Assembly (NCBI GenBank): GCA_026119855.1
Contig: JAOWBW010001453.1
Span: 186,001 to 250,000, forward strand
Direction: 5' to 3'
Origin: Campanula takesimana
Lineage: Eukaryota; Streptophyta; Magnoliopsida; Asterales; Campanulaceae
Length of the DNA stretch: 64,000 nucleotides
How positions within the stretch are numbered: position 1 is the first letter of the stretch; each line of letters begins with the position of its first letter. The notes beneath the pieces are model-generated. The model ran no database searches, had not been told where the DNA came from, and worked only from the letters and a program-made list of their open reading frames with translations. This document shows positions 42,498-53,764 of the stretch, in pieces. The position numbers were made by a program, and so were the translations under genes.

Positions 42498-42761
42498 TAT
42501 AGCTTTAGGTCTTATGGGAGAAAACTGAAAGTTGAGACTAATGGGAGAATTTAGTACTTGACTTGAATAAGATCTTACTTGAGGAAGTTCAAGTGATAAA
42601 ATCTATCTCTAGGAATAATACTAAGAGTGTACGTAAAGTATGAATATACTTGGGGAAGTAGAAACCTCTGCATTTCATGTCTATTTATATTCTACTAATA
42701 TGTTATAATGGAATCTTGGGAATATGTACTAATTAAGTTTACTATTGGTGTGTGTAGGATC

Positions 42762-43214
42762 ATGCCGAGGAGACCAATGAAATCGGTAAGGTACAGTGCT
42801 ACCCTAAAGGAAGAAATAGAAGCGAAAGAGAAGATCATTAAGCAGCTAACCAAGGAACTTCGTACGACTAAAAGAGAGCTTAGGAAAGAGACTCGAGGAG
42901 TCGGCAACCTACAAAACGTCATCAAAGAACGTGATGAGGACATAATGTATGTAGAAGGAAAGTTAGCAGTACAGCTAAAGAAAGTCAAAAGCCTAGAAAG
43001 CCATGTGATTAGAGCTAATCGCGAATGGAATCGAATCAGTGTACAACTGGTAGATGAGATAGAGCAAAATAATGAACTGAAGAAGAAGATAGATGAGCAA
43101 GAAGCTTATGAGGAAGAGCATAGGGCTTCAGGCTATCAGATTTGGGCTGAGAAGTTAGAATTGCAAGAGAAATATGACCAGCTCGAAGCAGAGCACGCAC
43201 AATGTGGGAATTGA
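42762..43214 (+). CDS. Extra coiled-coil ORF upstream of gag in Element D
   Basis: 150 codons from the ATG at 42762 (MPRRPMKSV); an in-frame upstream extension to 42708 is possible. The product is highly charged, with a basic N-terminus and a predicted long coiled coil (LKEEIEAKEKIIKQLTKEL.., VQLKKVKSLESHVI, LVDEIEQNNELKKKIDEQE), ending in CGN. No known domain recognised. It is intact while gag-pol of the same element has several lesions, although it is also short. It lies 265 bp after the PBS and 590 bp before gag. It could be an accessory protein or an N-terminal Gag exon; neither is shown. Confidence 0.7.
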   Translation: MPRRPMKSVRYSATLKEEIEAKEKIIKQLTKELRTTKRELRKETRGVGNLQNVIKERDEDIMYVEGKLAVQLKKVKSLESHVIRANREWNRISVQLVDEIEQNNELKKKIDEQEAYEEEHRASGYQIWAEKLELQEKYDQLEAEHAQCGN

Positions 43215-43805
43215 TGCAATTGGTTACAAAATAGTTATTGGGATGGATTTTCTTTTTATTAGTAGAATAATGCAATTAGACTTTTTACTTATGTTAAGTT
43301 GAATTTTGGGTGTATTTTGAGATGTTTAAATCTCACACCCTAGTTGAATAAAGTTGGTTATTCAATTTAAATACCAGAATTATAAATTGTCTATCATTGT
43401 TTAGACTAAAGGTCAACTTGTCAAGAAAAGACAAGGGAAAATATCGGATTGATTTGAGATAATCTCCGTGACCATGGTACGAAGTAAGACGACCATTGGA
43501 ATAAGTTAAAGCTAGGTAAGTAATAAAAAACTAGTGAAATAAAGAAATAATAATCAACCAAGTAAAATGATTGTAAATTATGAAGTACGAAAACTACTGA
43601 ACTGGAGAAGAAAGGTTAAGTAAACTAACCAAATCTGAATAAGGGTCTAGTACAAAATACCTACGAATACGATTCAAAAACTAACAAGTAACCGTTAGTA
43701 AAAGAATAGTAATGTTAAGTATACCATGAATACTGCATGTATTGTGTAGTGATGAATATTGCTAGAGCACGAACTTGTTCTAAAGTGAAAAAGTAAAATT
43801 TGCAG
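43215..43805 (+). other. Spacer between the extra ORF and gag in Element D
   Basis: AT-rich, no ORF. It ends in TTTGCAG directly before the gag ATG, which looks like a 3' splice site but is not tested. Nothing else seen. Confidence 0.5.
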
Positions 43806-44912
43806 ATGAATACCAGAAGGGGAAACAACAGAAACGGTGAGGACAACGACAACAACACCGGTAATGCTGGCGGGCAGTTGGACCCAGCACTGGTAAACCT
43901 TTTGCAGACGCTATCACAGACAGTAGCTGGGATAGGTCAGACTGTTGCTGGACTTGCTCAACCACCACCACAAGCTCCATTACGTGACCCGCTGGAGTTA
44001 TTCCAAAGGAGGAATCCAGATTCATTCTCGGACACAGCTAAGGAGAAGCCCGAGGATTGGATTAAGAGCACGGAACGAATATTCGAGACCCTGAACTGCA
44101 CTGAGGAGCAGAAAGTAGTATTTGCGACCTTCATGTTGAAAGGGAAGGCTCAGTCTTGGTGGGAGGCGGAAAAGCGAGCTGCTGTGGCTCGTGGTGATGC
44201 AGCCTTTACTTGGACCAGATTTAAGGCTATTTTCAACGAAAAGTATTATCCTGCAAGCACAAGGAACGCTAAGGTAGCGGAATTCCTGACTCTAGTACAA
44301 GGGAGTATGACTGTGGCTGAGTATGGTGAGAAGTTCACCGATCTGCTAGAATTTGCACCAAGATTCTTTGATACTGAAGAACAGAAAGCAAGAAAGTTTG
44401 AAGCGGGATTGAGTGATAGAGTTCGGTACAGAATCACACCGTTAGCTCTGCCTACGTATTCAGCGGTGCTGGACAGGGCTAAGATAGTGGAGAGGGAGTC
44501 GGATAACTATCGTAACCGACGAGAGGAGAAAGGCAAAACAGTGGCTGAAAAGTCAGAAGGAAACAAGGGTGGTAAGGACCACAACAACAATAAGAGGAAA
44601 GCGGTGGATGACGGTCGCGATAAGGGCATTCATGGGAATAAGCACTCCAACAACAACCAAGGTGGAAATGGTCGGAATTCTAATAACAATAGGCGTGAGT
44701 GGAATAAGGGTAAGAATCAAGGTTTCACCAGTAATGATAAGTGTACCATTTGTGATGGAGCTCACAAGACAGAGGTTTGCTGGTATAAGGAGCGGCAGTG
44801 CTATAACTGTAAGAAGGTGGGATACCCGAAGTGGAAGTGCCCAGAACCAAAGATGAACCAGCTGCAAGAAATAAGGACAACAGTGGAGGCCATGGTAGGA
44901 TGTACACCATGA
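43806..44912 (+). CDS. Element D gag
   Basis: ATG at 43806 (MNTRRGNNRNGED). Asn/Gly-rich start, then the Gag core: DPLELFQRRNPDSF, DWIKSTERIFETL, AQSWWEAEKR, FNEKYYPASTR, FLTLVQGSMTVAEYGEKF, RFFDTEEQKARKFEAGL. A basic Lys/Asn-rich linker precedes CTICDGAHKTEVC and a second knuckle CYNCKKVGYPKWKC in which histidine is replaced by tyrosine (TAC; CAC expected). The frame runs out at 44912; pol continues in another frame overlapping 44831-44912, so gag and pol are separated by a frameshift that is probably a lesion. Confidence 0.88.
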   Translation: MNTRRGNNRNGEDNDNNTGNAGGQLDPALVNLLQTLSQTVAGIGQTVAGLAQPPPQAPLRDPLELFQRRNPDSFSDTAKEKPEDWIKSTERIFETLNCTEEQKVVFATFMLKGKAQSWWEAEKRAAVARGDAAFTWTRFKAIFNEKYYPASTRNAKVAEFLTLVQGSMTVAEYGEKFTDLLEFAPRFFDTEEQKARKFEAGLSDRVRYRITPLALPTYSAVLDRAKIVERESDNYRNRREEKGKTVAEKSEGNKGGKDHNNNKRKAVDDGRDKGIHGNKHSNNNQGGNGRNSNNNRREWNKGKNQGFTSNDKCTICDGAHKTEVCWYKERQCYNCKKVGYPKWKCPEPKMNQLQEIRTTVEAMVGCTP

Positions 44913-45271
44913 CCGCAAAAGCAGCTGGAGTTAATGCCGATCTTGTGGCAGGTACGATGCAGTTAAATTCTCGTGATGTTTATGTATTAGTAGATACTGG
45001 CGCTACTCATTCAGTAGTTAGTAATGTTGTGGCAAAGAAATTAAAACTGCACCCAGAGAAATTAGAGATGCCTTTAGTGATAGATACACCGACTAAAGAT
45101 GCTATCCCTATTACTACCTCTTATAGAAAATGCACTTTAGAGATAGGAGGCACGAGCGTAAGTATCGACCTCATTGAACTAGACATGTCAGAATTCGACG
45201 TAATACTGGGAATGGAATGGTTGGCTTTGCATCAAGCTAACGTGAACTGTCAAGAGAAAATAGTAACGTTC
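44831..45271 (+). pseudogene. Element D protease, split by Copia 1
   Basis: Retropepsin domain with VDTGATHSVVS (about 44990-45020) and EFDVILGMEWLALHQANVNC. Coding is interrupted at 45272 by Copia 1 and resumes in the same frame at 53765 (LGEGSKEYRF), after the duplicated CGTTC. Confidence 0.9.
45267..45271. other. Target-site duplication of Copia 1 (left)
   Basis: CGTTC, repeated at 53760-53764. Confidence 0.95.
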
Positions 45272-46758
45272 TGTTGGTAGTGGTGCCCTAGGCACGTTTT
45301 ATAAACGTTGTAATTGTTATCATTTATTTCATATCAATAAAGAGATGTTTTGATTATTATTGTTGTTCATGTTTACTTATAATAATCTCCGTCCCTAGTA
45401 CTTGTTAAGCACTGGTATAAAGGCTAAATGATCATGCGATGATCATGTTAGATTTATGGGTACTTGTTTGGAACAAAGTACTGGACATGACCCGCTCTAT
45501 GAGATTTATGTCATGGTCTATGTCATACATATATCTCATATTAGTTATGTCATTTGAATCCTTAGACATGAAGTTATTATAGTCTTCCACTTGATGAACA
45601 TTATGTTTGACATATTCAAACGCTACTTTTAACCGAGTAGTTATAAAGGGTATGATTGGCATTATCGGATTCACGTAGGGAAGAATAATAAGCTAAATGG
45701 ATTTGTCCCTCCTCGGAGAGATGTCAAGCTTGGGCCTCTCGTAGGAATGATGTTGATGAAATGTTCGGCCGGACTCAAATGAATTGATTGGATCAATGTC
45801 ATTTGGATTATCAACATATTCGGAATCGAGAAAGTATTGAACAAAACAAGTTGACTGTTTGACCATGACTTGTGTTCAATGACATCGTGGACAAAGGGAT
45901 TGTGACATATTCTAAGAGGAATGCGAACTTGTATCTAGTTATGCTATTTGGGTAGGTATGACGGTTTGCTAGAACCTAATCATATCTTATGGGATCATGT
46001 TTGAGCCCATTGCCAACTTAGTATAATCCTAGAGGGTCACACACAATAGAACGAATCTTTAAAAAGGACTACATTGGAATTTTGGAAATTCTGGACTTTC
46101 TGAGAAGTGGGCGACCGCACATAATGGACTGGGCGGCCGCACACTTAGCTCAGAAATGTACCAGTTTTGTTTCAGAATGTTGTGTGACCGCACAGAGGTT
46201 TTTGGGCTGCCGCACAGCACTGTCGGGTGGCAGATTCCTAATTTGATTAGGAAACGAATTTTGGACGGATTTTGACACAAGTTTCCTATTTGGAATAGGT
46301 CATACTTGTGTATAAAAGACAAAATTCGGCCAGCACTCAATACGATTGATTTTGTGAGTCTCAAAGAGTTTGAGAGAGGGTTTATTTTGTTCCAAGACAT
46401 TCTTGGTTGAAGAACAAAATAAAACACAAAATAAATTCCATATAGTTCTTTTGATTGTGAAAAAGTGTTTCACAATTTGGTCTAGCAACCAAGATCAAAG
46501 AAGCTCCTTTGATATTCGTTCGAAGTGTGGATACCGCTAGAGGGTGAATTTTATCATCTTACAAAGTTCGTGATTTGTTCGTGATAAAGCTTCAAGATCT
46601 CCACCAAGACCAAAGAGAAAATTAATAGCCATCAAAGGTTAGTCATTCCTATATTCATTATGTTGTATTTGATTTAATCATACGAACGGATCCATGGCTT
46701 TGGGTTTCTAAATTTTAAATGCTAAATTCCGCTGCGCATGTTACTACGAAACCCAACA
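45272..46758 (+). repeat. 5' LTR of Copia 1 (1,487 bp)
   Basis: TGTTGGTAGTGG...AACCCAACA. U3 has four GC motifs at 46108, 46130, 46191 and 46213 (two pairs at 22 bp) followed about 90 bp later by a TATA box (TATAAAAGA, 46311-46320). The third and fourth copies carry substitutions relative to Copia 2. Confidence 0.95.
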
Positions 46759-46759
46759 G

Positions 46760-46771
46760 TGGTATCAGAGC
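46760..46771 (+). other. Primer binding site of Copia 1
   Basis: TGGTATCAGAGC, one base after the LTR. Confidence 0.92.
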
Positions 46772-48306
46772 CCCGTTCATGTTGATTATTTCAATACCTA
46801 GATCATGTTATGTGATATAAATTGTTTATGTGCCTTGCATGATATGAATATTGGAATGTGTGATGTTTATGTGTTATGTGATTTTATGTGGTTTATTGTT
46901 TTGCAACTTTAATCGCACGATTCAATCGCAATAAATAAATTATGGTGGATTCAGAATTGTTGATTATTAATTTTTGATTGGATCAAAGTTTTAATAATCG
47001 GGGAAAAACAATTTTGAGACAAAATTTTCGAACTTAAAATTCTGCACATTCTGATTGAACCGGGCGACTGCACGGAAGAGACTGGGCGACCGCACGGTTT
47101 TTGGGCGACCGCACAAGTCTTTTTGGGCGGCCGCACGCCAAGATCAGAATGTCTGATTTTGCTCAAAAATCAGAATTTGGAATTTTCGAGAGGTTCAACG
47201 AAACCAGTAACAGAACCAATCCAGACCTGCTGATCTGGAATGGGTTTTGGGTAGTTGGTTTGTGTGTGGATCTTGGGGTTTGATTTTCCTATTTGTTTCA
47301 GTCTTGTGATTCTAAGATTGGTTCAAGGTTTGGATGGCTAATCTGCGTTCATCGAGATTGTGTTTCCCAAACTTGATCGCAATCAAAGTTTCAAAGATGA
47401 AACGAAGTTAGAATTATGAAGAGTTCATAATTGCTAAAATTGAGAAACAAAGTTCTTGATTCAAAGTTTGGAGATCCATGTGGAATTGTGAATGCAATTG
47501 GCCTACGTTCATCGAGACCATCTATTCTTAGTTTCGGCCACATGGACTACTTTCTTGGTTTCTTGAATTAGTGCGGGATTGTGGTTGCCTAATGGCTTAG
47601 TTCGACCGCACTTCTTGTTGTCTTAATTTGGAGATAATGACCAAAGTTGAAATAGTCTCATCCTCATAATTATAGAGAAACTAATGACACATAAATATCA
47701 TGCTTAAATTAATGGAGATTAATTTAGTGGCTAAACTTGATGTGTAACATGTTTATATTATGTGCTCATAAATGTGTTATATGCTATATGTGATGAACCT
47801 TCAAAGAAAGTTTTAAGTCCTTTTGCCATACCATGATTAAAACACTTGTTTATACATGAGTAATTTTATGTGGGCTCGCCAAAGCGAGGTGCATTGATTT
47901 TATTCATGTTTGAGCAAGATGAGTGAATAAGAGTTTCCTATGCGTTTAAAATGGTTGGACTTAATTAAGCGTCAAAACAGTTTTGGGCTTAAGGCAAAGA
48001 TGAGATTTAACATGCTTTTTGAAATTGGATTTCTTAAAGAATCTCATGAAAATAACTGAGAGTCATATGAGATATGATTGACAAGAGTTGTCTACCTAAT
48101 TGATTTAATTTTGAGCGGTGCGCCAAAGCGTACTCAAAATTAGATTAAAGCGGGATCTCAACCCATTTAAATTATACTATACATTGGATGTATAAAGAAG
48201 GTTGTATAATTTAGTGGGAGTATTTTGTTTGAAAAATACATTATTTATCTCTTTAATGAAAACCGGTACTTATTAAATTTTGGAAATTTTTGCATATTTG
48301 TAGATA
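46772..48306 (+). other. Copia 1 leader
   Basis: Non-coding, 1.5 kb. Four GC motifs at 47061, 47083, 47102 and 47124. Two CGCCAAAGCG hairpins near 47879 and 48121 correspond to the CGCTAGGGCG ones in Copia 2. No ORF of note. Confidence 0.75.
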
Positions 48307-51300
48307 ATGACTAATAACACTCAATCAATGTCGTTGCGATCGATCCTTGAGAAGGATAAGCTCGAAGAGAATGGTACAAACTTTATGGATTGGATCCGTA
48401 GCATACGAATCGTTCTTAGGCAAGAAGACAAGTTGTACATTCTCGATGGGCCTCTCCCCGCTGAACCACCGCCTACTGCCCCTAGGGTAGAAAGAGACAA
48501 TTACAAGAAATATCGTAATGATTCTAGAGATGTAAGTTGTCTCATGCTTGCTGCTATGTGTTCAAAACTCCAACAAAGTTTGGAACATTTGGAAGCCTAT
48601 GAGATAGGCGTGGAGTTGAGAACCATGTTTCAAGAGCAAGCTAGGCAAGAGAGGTACAAGACCATTGTTGCATTCACTACTAGCAAAATGAATGAAGGGC
48701 AACAAGTGAGTCCTCACTTTCTTAAAATGAAAGGTTATGTAGAGCACCTTGAGAAACTTGGCTATCCAATCCCATTGGAGCTAGCCACGGATCTCATTCT
48801 TAATTCATTGCCTAAAAGTTATAATTAGTTTGTAATGAATTATAACATGCATGGAATGGATAAGAATCTCTCTGAGTTGCATGGGATGCTCAAAACTGCA
48901 GAGATGAAAATTGTGGAGAAAGGTTCTCCCGTGCTCTTGGTTCATGATGGGAAGAAGCCTGGTGCCAAAGGCAAGGGTAACGCAAAAGTTGTCAAACCCA
49001 AGATAAGCAAGGCAAAGGTTGCCAAGGCTTCTGAGGCAAAACCCGATACACAAAAGGATGCAATTTGTTTCCATTGTCAAGAAATTGGTCATTGGAAACG
49101 TAATTGCAAGGCTTTCTTGGAAGAGCAAAAGAAGAAGAAGAGCAGCAAGGCTGCGTCGACTTCAGGTATCTATATGATAGATATTCTCCTTTCTACCACT
49201 GATTCTTGGGTATTGGATACCGGATGTGGTTCTCACATTTGTCTAAATGTGCAGGAACTAAAGAATAGGAGACTGCTTAAAGAAGGTGAAGTAGATCTAC
49301 GCGTGGGGAATGGAGCAAGAGTTGCTGCATTAGCCGTAGGGACTTATGAAGTCACTTTACCTTCCGGATTAATTCTTGTTTTGAACAATTGTTATTATGT
49401 TCCGGATTTAAGCAGAAATATTATTTCAATTTCTTGTTTGGATAATGAAGGTTTTAAGTTTCTTATTGAGAATAAGAAATTTTCTATTTATTTAAATGAT
49501 GTGCTTTATGGTATTGCTAATTCATTTAATGGCCTTTATATCTTGGATGTCAAGAATGAAAATAATGTCTATCATGTGAATAAGAAATCTAAACCTAATG
49601 ATGTAAATCATACTTATTTGTGGCATTGCCGTCTTGGTCATATTAATGAGAAGCGTATCTCAAAACTCCATGGGGACGGACTTTTGGGTTCATGTGACTT
49701 AGAGTCATATGATACTTGTGAGTCGTGTCTTCTTGGAAAAATGACTAAGACACCTTTTACCAAGTTGGGTGAAAGGGCAAGCGACTTATTGGGGTTGATA
49801 CATTCCGATGTATGCGGACCATTAAGTAGCAATGCTAGGGGAGGATTTCAATACTTCAGAACCTTCACTGATGATTATAGTAGATTTGGGTATGTTTACC
49901 TAATGAAACATAAAAGTGAAGCATTTGAGATATTTAGAATATTTCAAAATGAAGTAGAAAAACAACTTGGCAAAAGTATAAAGGCACTTCGATCAGATCG
50001 TGGTGGTGAATACTTGAGTCAAGAATTTGATGATCATCTAAAGAATTGTGGAATAGTTTCACAATTGACTCCACCTGGAACACCACAATGGAATGGTGTG
50101 TCCGAGAGGAGGAATCGGACTTTGTTAGACATGGTTCGATCAATGATGAGTCAAGTTGATCTTCCAATATCCTTTTGGGGTTACGCCCTAGAAACCGCTG
50201 CTTTCACACTAAATCGTGTTCCAACTAAATCGGTTCAAAATACTCCATATGAGATGTGGAGCGGAAAGAAGCCTTGTCTATCTTTCATGAAGATTTGGGG
50301 TTGTGAAGTTTTTGTCAAAAGACTTATCTCAGACAAACTTGCACACAAATCTGATAAATGTATTTTCGTGGGATATCCTAAGGAAACTAAAAGATATTAC
50401 TTTTACAACCGAGAGGACAACAAAGTGTTTGTTGCCCGAACTGGTGTCTTTCTAGAGAAAGAGTTTCTCTCCAAAGAAATCAGTGGGAGTAAAATAAATC
50501 TTGAAGAAACTCGAGACCCAGAAAATAACATTGAACCAATAGTGGAACAAGAACAAGAACCACAAGGAGTTGTGGAACCTGTTCAAAATACACAAGCATC
50601 TCGCAGATCTAGTAGGTTACGATCCGAGCCCGAGAGATATGGATTTCTCGTAACGGATAGTAATGAGGTAGAAATCATTGAGAATGATGAACCGTCAACC
50701 TACCAAGAGGCGATGTCTTCTCCTGATTCGGACAAGTGGCTTGGAGCCATGGAATCCGAATTGCAATCCATGCAAGACAATCAAGTTTGGAATTTGATTG
50801 ATGCGCCCGAAGGTGTAAAAACCATAGGATGCAAATGGGTCTTTAAGAAGAAGACTGACATGGATGGGAAGGTGCATACTTACAAAGCTAGGCTTGTAGC
50901 GAAGGGTTATAGGCAAGTTCATGGTATTGACTATGATGAGACCTTTTCACCCGTAGCAATGATCAAGTCTATAAGAATTTTGCTTGCCATTGCCGCATAT
51001 CATGACTATGAAATATGGCAGATGGACGTCAAAACCGCTTTCCTAAATGGAAAACTCCAAGATGATGTGTATATGACACAACTAGAAGGTTTTGAACAAG
51101 ATTCTAAGGTATGCAAATTGCAAAGATCCATCTATGGATTGAAGCAAGCTTCAAGGAGTTGGAATCTCCGTTTTGATGAATCGGTCAAAGAGTTTGGTTT
51201 CATCAAGAACGAAGATGAGCCTTGTGTGTACAAGAAGATTAGTGGGAGCATGGTGCTATTCCTTATCTTATATGTGGATGACATATTGCTCATTGGAAAT

Positions 51301-51429
51301 GACATTCCTACACTTCAGTCTGTGAAGACTTGGTTAGGAAAGTGCTTCGCAATGAAAGATATGGGTGAAGCCGCATATATTCTTGGCATTAAGATCTATA
51401 GAGATAGATCAGGAGGCTACTTGGTTTAA
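48307..51429 (+). pseudogene. Copia 1 gag-protease-integrase-RT
   Basis: ATG at 48307 (MTNNTQSMSL). Gag to about 49060 with knuckle CFHCQEIGHWKRNC (49063-49104); protease LDTGCGSH (about 49213); pre-integrase HCRLGH..CESC; integrase HSDVCGP, TDDYSR, SDRGGEYL, GVSERRNRTL; RT with KWVFKKKTD, QMDVKTAFLNG, YGLKQASRSW and YVDD (about 51270-51287). A TAG at 48826-48828 interrupts gag; Copia 2 has CAG there, so it is a C-to-T change. The frame ends at 51429 through loss of one base near 51425. Apart from these it is one continuous polyprotein. Lineage within Copia not assigned. Confidence 0.93.
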
Positions 51430-52260
51430 GCCAAAGTACATACATTGACAAGGTCATTAGAAGATTCCGTATGGAAATTCTAAGAGAGGCACCTTGCCCG
51501 TGTTACATGGAGTTTCTCTAAGAAAGACTCAATGTCCTAAGACAAAAGATGAGCGTGAGAAAATGAATGATGTTCCATATGCTTCGGCAATTGGGTCCAT
51601 CATGTATGCCATGATTTGTACTAGGCCGGATGTGTCTTATGCTTTGAGCATGACAAGTAGATACCAATCCGACCCTGGCGAAAATCACTGGATAGCTGTA
51701 AAAGCGATTCTTAAGTACTTGAGAAGAACTAAAGACTCGTTTTTGGTCTATGGAGGAATGGAAGATGATCTCGTTGTAAATGCTTACACGGATGCAAGCT
51801 TCCAAACTGACAAAGATGATAGCCGATCGCAATCGGGTTTTGTGTTTATGTTAAATGGTGGAGCTGTAAGCTGGAAGAGTTCCAAGCAAAGTACAACCGC
51901 TGATTCTACAACAGAAGCTGAGTATATTGCTGCATCGGATGCTGCAAAGGAAGCTGTTTTGATTAAGAAGTTCATAACTGAACTTGAAGTGGTTCCTAGT
52001 ATTGCTAATCCAATAGACCTTTATTGCGATAATAATGGTGCTATTGCTCAAGCAAAGGAACCAAGAGCACATCAAAAATCCAAACACATACTTAGGCGTT
52101 TTCATATCATTCGAGAGATCGTTGATAGGGGAGACGTAAATAAATGCAGAGTACCTACTGATGACAATGTTGCGGACCCGCTAACAAAGGGACTTCCACA
52201 AGCTAAACATGATGGTCATGTTAGGTCCATGGGTATTAGATACATGGGAGATTGGACCTA
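51430..52260 (+). pseudogene. Copia 1 RT tail and RNase H
   Basis: After the frame break the expected LSQSTYIDKV sequence is in another frame to about 51490. A second one-base loss leads into the open frame 51494-52261: CPKTKDEREKM, YASAIGSIMYAM, TRPDVSYAL, then RNase H with AYTDASF, STTEAEYIAASDAAKE, YCDNNGAI and HILRRFHIIRE, ending TKGLPQAKHDGH. Domain residues appear intact. Confidence 0.92.
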
Positions 52261-52262
52261 GG

Positions 52263-52275
52263 GCAAGTGGGAGAT
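52263..52275 (+). other. Polypurine tract of Copia 1
   Basis: GCAAGTGGGAGAT directly before the 3' LTR; typical Copia plus-strand primer region. Confidence 0.85.
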
Positions 52276-53759
52276 TGTTGGTAGTGGTGCCCTAGGCACG
52301 TTTTATAAACGTTGTAATTGTTATCATTTATTTCATATCAATAAAGAGATGTTTTGATTATTATTGTTGTTCATGTTTACTTATAATAATCTCCGTCCCT
52401 AGTACTTGTTAAGCACTGGTATAAAGGCTAAATGATCATGCGATGATCATGTTAGATTTATGGGTACTTGTTTGGAACAAGTACTGGACATGACCCGCTC
52501 TATGAGATTTATGTCATGGTCTATGTCATACATATATCTCATATTAGTTATGTCATTTGAATCCTTAGACATGAAGTTATTATAGTCTTCCACTTGATGA
52601 ACATTATGTTTGACATATTCAAACGCTACTTTTAACCGAGTAGTTATAAAGGGTATGATTGGCATTATCGGATTCACGTAGGGAAGAATAATAAGCTAAA
52701 TGGATTTGTCCCTCCTCGGAGAGATGTCAAGCTTGGGCCTCTCGTAGGAATGATGTTGATGAAATGTTCGGCCGGACTCAAATGAATTGATTGGATCAAT
52801 GTCATTTGGATTATCAACATATTCGGAATCGAGAAAGTATTGAACAAAACAAGTTGACTGTTTGACCATGACTTGTGTTCAATGACATCGTGGACAAAGG
52901 GATTGTGACATATTCTAAGAGGAATGCGAACTTGTATCTAGTTATGCTATTTGGGTAGGTATGACGGTTTGCTAGAACCTAATCATATCTTATGGGATCA
53001 TGTTTGAGCCCATTGCCAACTTAGTATAATCCTAGAGGGTCACACACAATAGAACGAATCTTTAAAAAGGACTACATTGGAATTTTGGAAATTCTGGACT
53101 TTCTGAGAAGTGGGCGACCGCACATAATGGACTGGGCGGCCGCACACTTAGCTCAGAAATGTACCAGTTTTGTTTCAGAATGTTGTGTGACCGCACAGAG
53201 GTTTTGGGCTGCCGCACAGCACTGTCGGGTGGCAGATTCCTAATTTGATTAGGAAACGAATTTTGGACGGATTTTGACACAAGTTTCCTATTTGGAATAG
53301 GTCATACTTGTGTATAAAAGACAAAATTCGGCCAGCACTCAATACGATTGATTTTGTGAGTCTCAAAGAGTTTGAGAGAGGGTTTATTTTGTTCCAAGAC
53401 ATTCTTGGTTGAAGAACAAAATAAAACACAAAATAAATTCCATATAGTTCTTTTGATTGTGAAAAAGTGTTTCACAATTTGGTCTAGCAACCAAGATCAA
53501 AGAAGCTCCTTTGATATTCGTTCGAAGTGTGGATACCGCTAGAGGGTGAATTTATCATCTTACAAAGTTCGTGATTTGTTCGTGATAAAGCTTCAAGATC
53601 TCCACCAAGACCAAAGAGAAAATTAATAGCCATCAAAGGTTAGTCATTCCTATATTCATTATGTTGTATTTGATTTAATCATACGAACGGATCCATGGCT
53701 TTGGGTTTCTAAATTTTAAATGCTAAATTCCGCTGCGCATGTTACTACGAAACCCAACA
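52276..53759 (+). repeat. 3' LTR of Copia 1 (1,484 bp)
   Basis: Same as the 5' LTR except three 1-bp contractions: near 52467 (AAA to AA), near 53205 (TTTTT to TTTT) and near 53549 (TTTT to TTT). Confidence 0.95.
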
Positions 53760-53764
53760 CGTTC
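53760..53764. other. Target-site duplication of Copia 1 (right)
   Basis: CGTTC, identical to 45267-45271. Confidence 0.95.

Larger units (their letters stand above)
45272..53759 (+). mobile_element. Copia 1: complete Ty1/copia element (8,488 bp)
   Basis: Two LTRs, PBS, leader, gag-protease-integrase-RT-RNase H in Copia order, PPT and 5-bp target duplication CGTTC. The LTRs differ by three 1-bp indels in homopolymer runs (all shorter in the 3' LTR); I saw no substitutions by eye, so insertion is recent relative to D. Not autonomous now: nonsense in gag and two frameshifts late in RT. Confidence 0.95.

Noticed and set aside
43036..43275. Antisense frame over the coiled-coil ORF
   Set aside because: Shadow of the plus-strand ORF; no known features.
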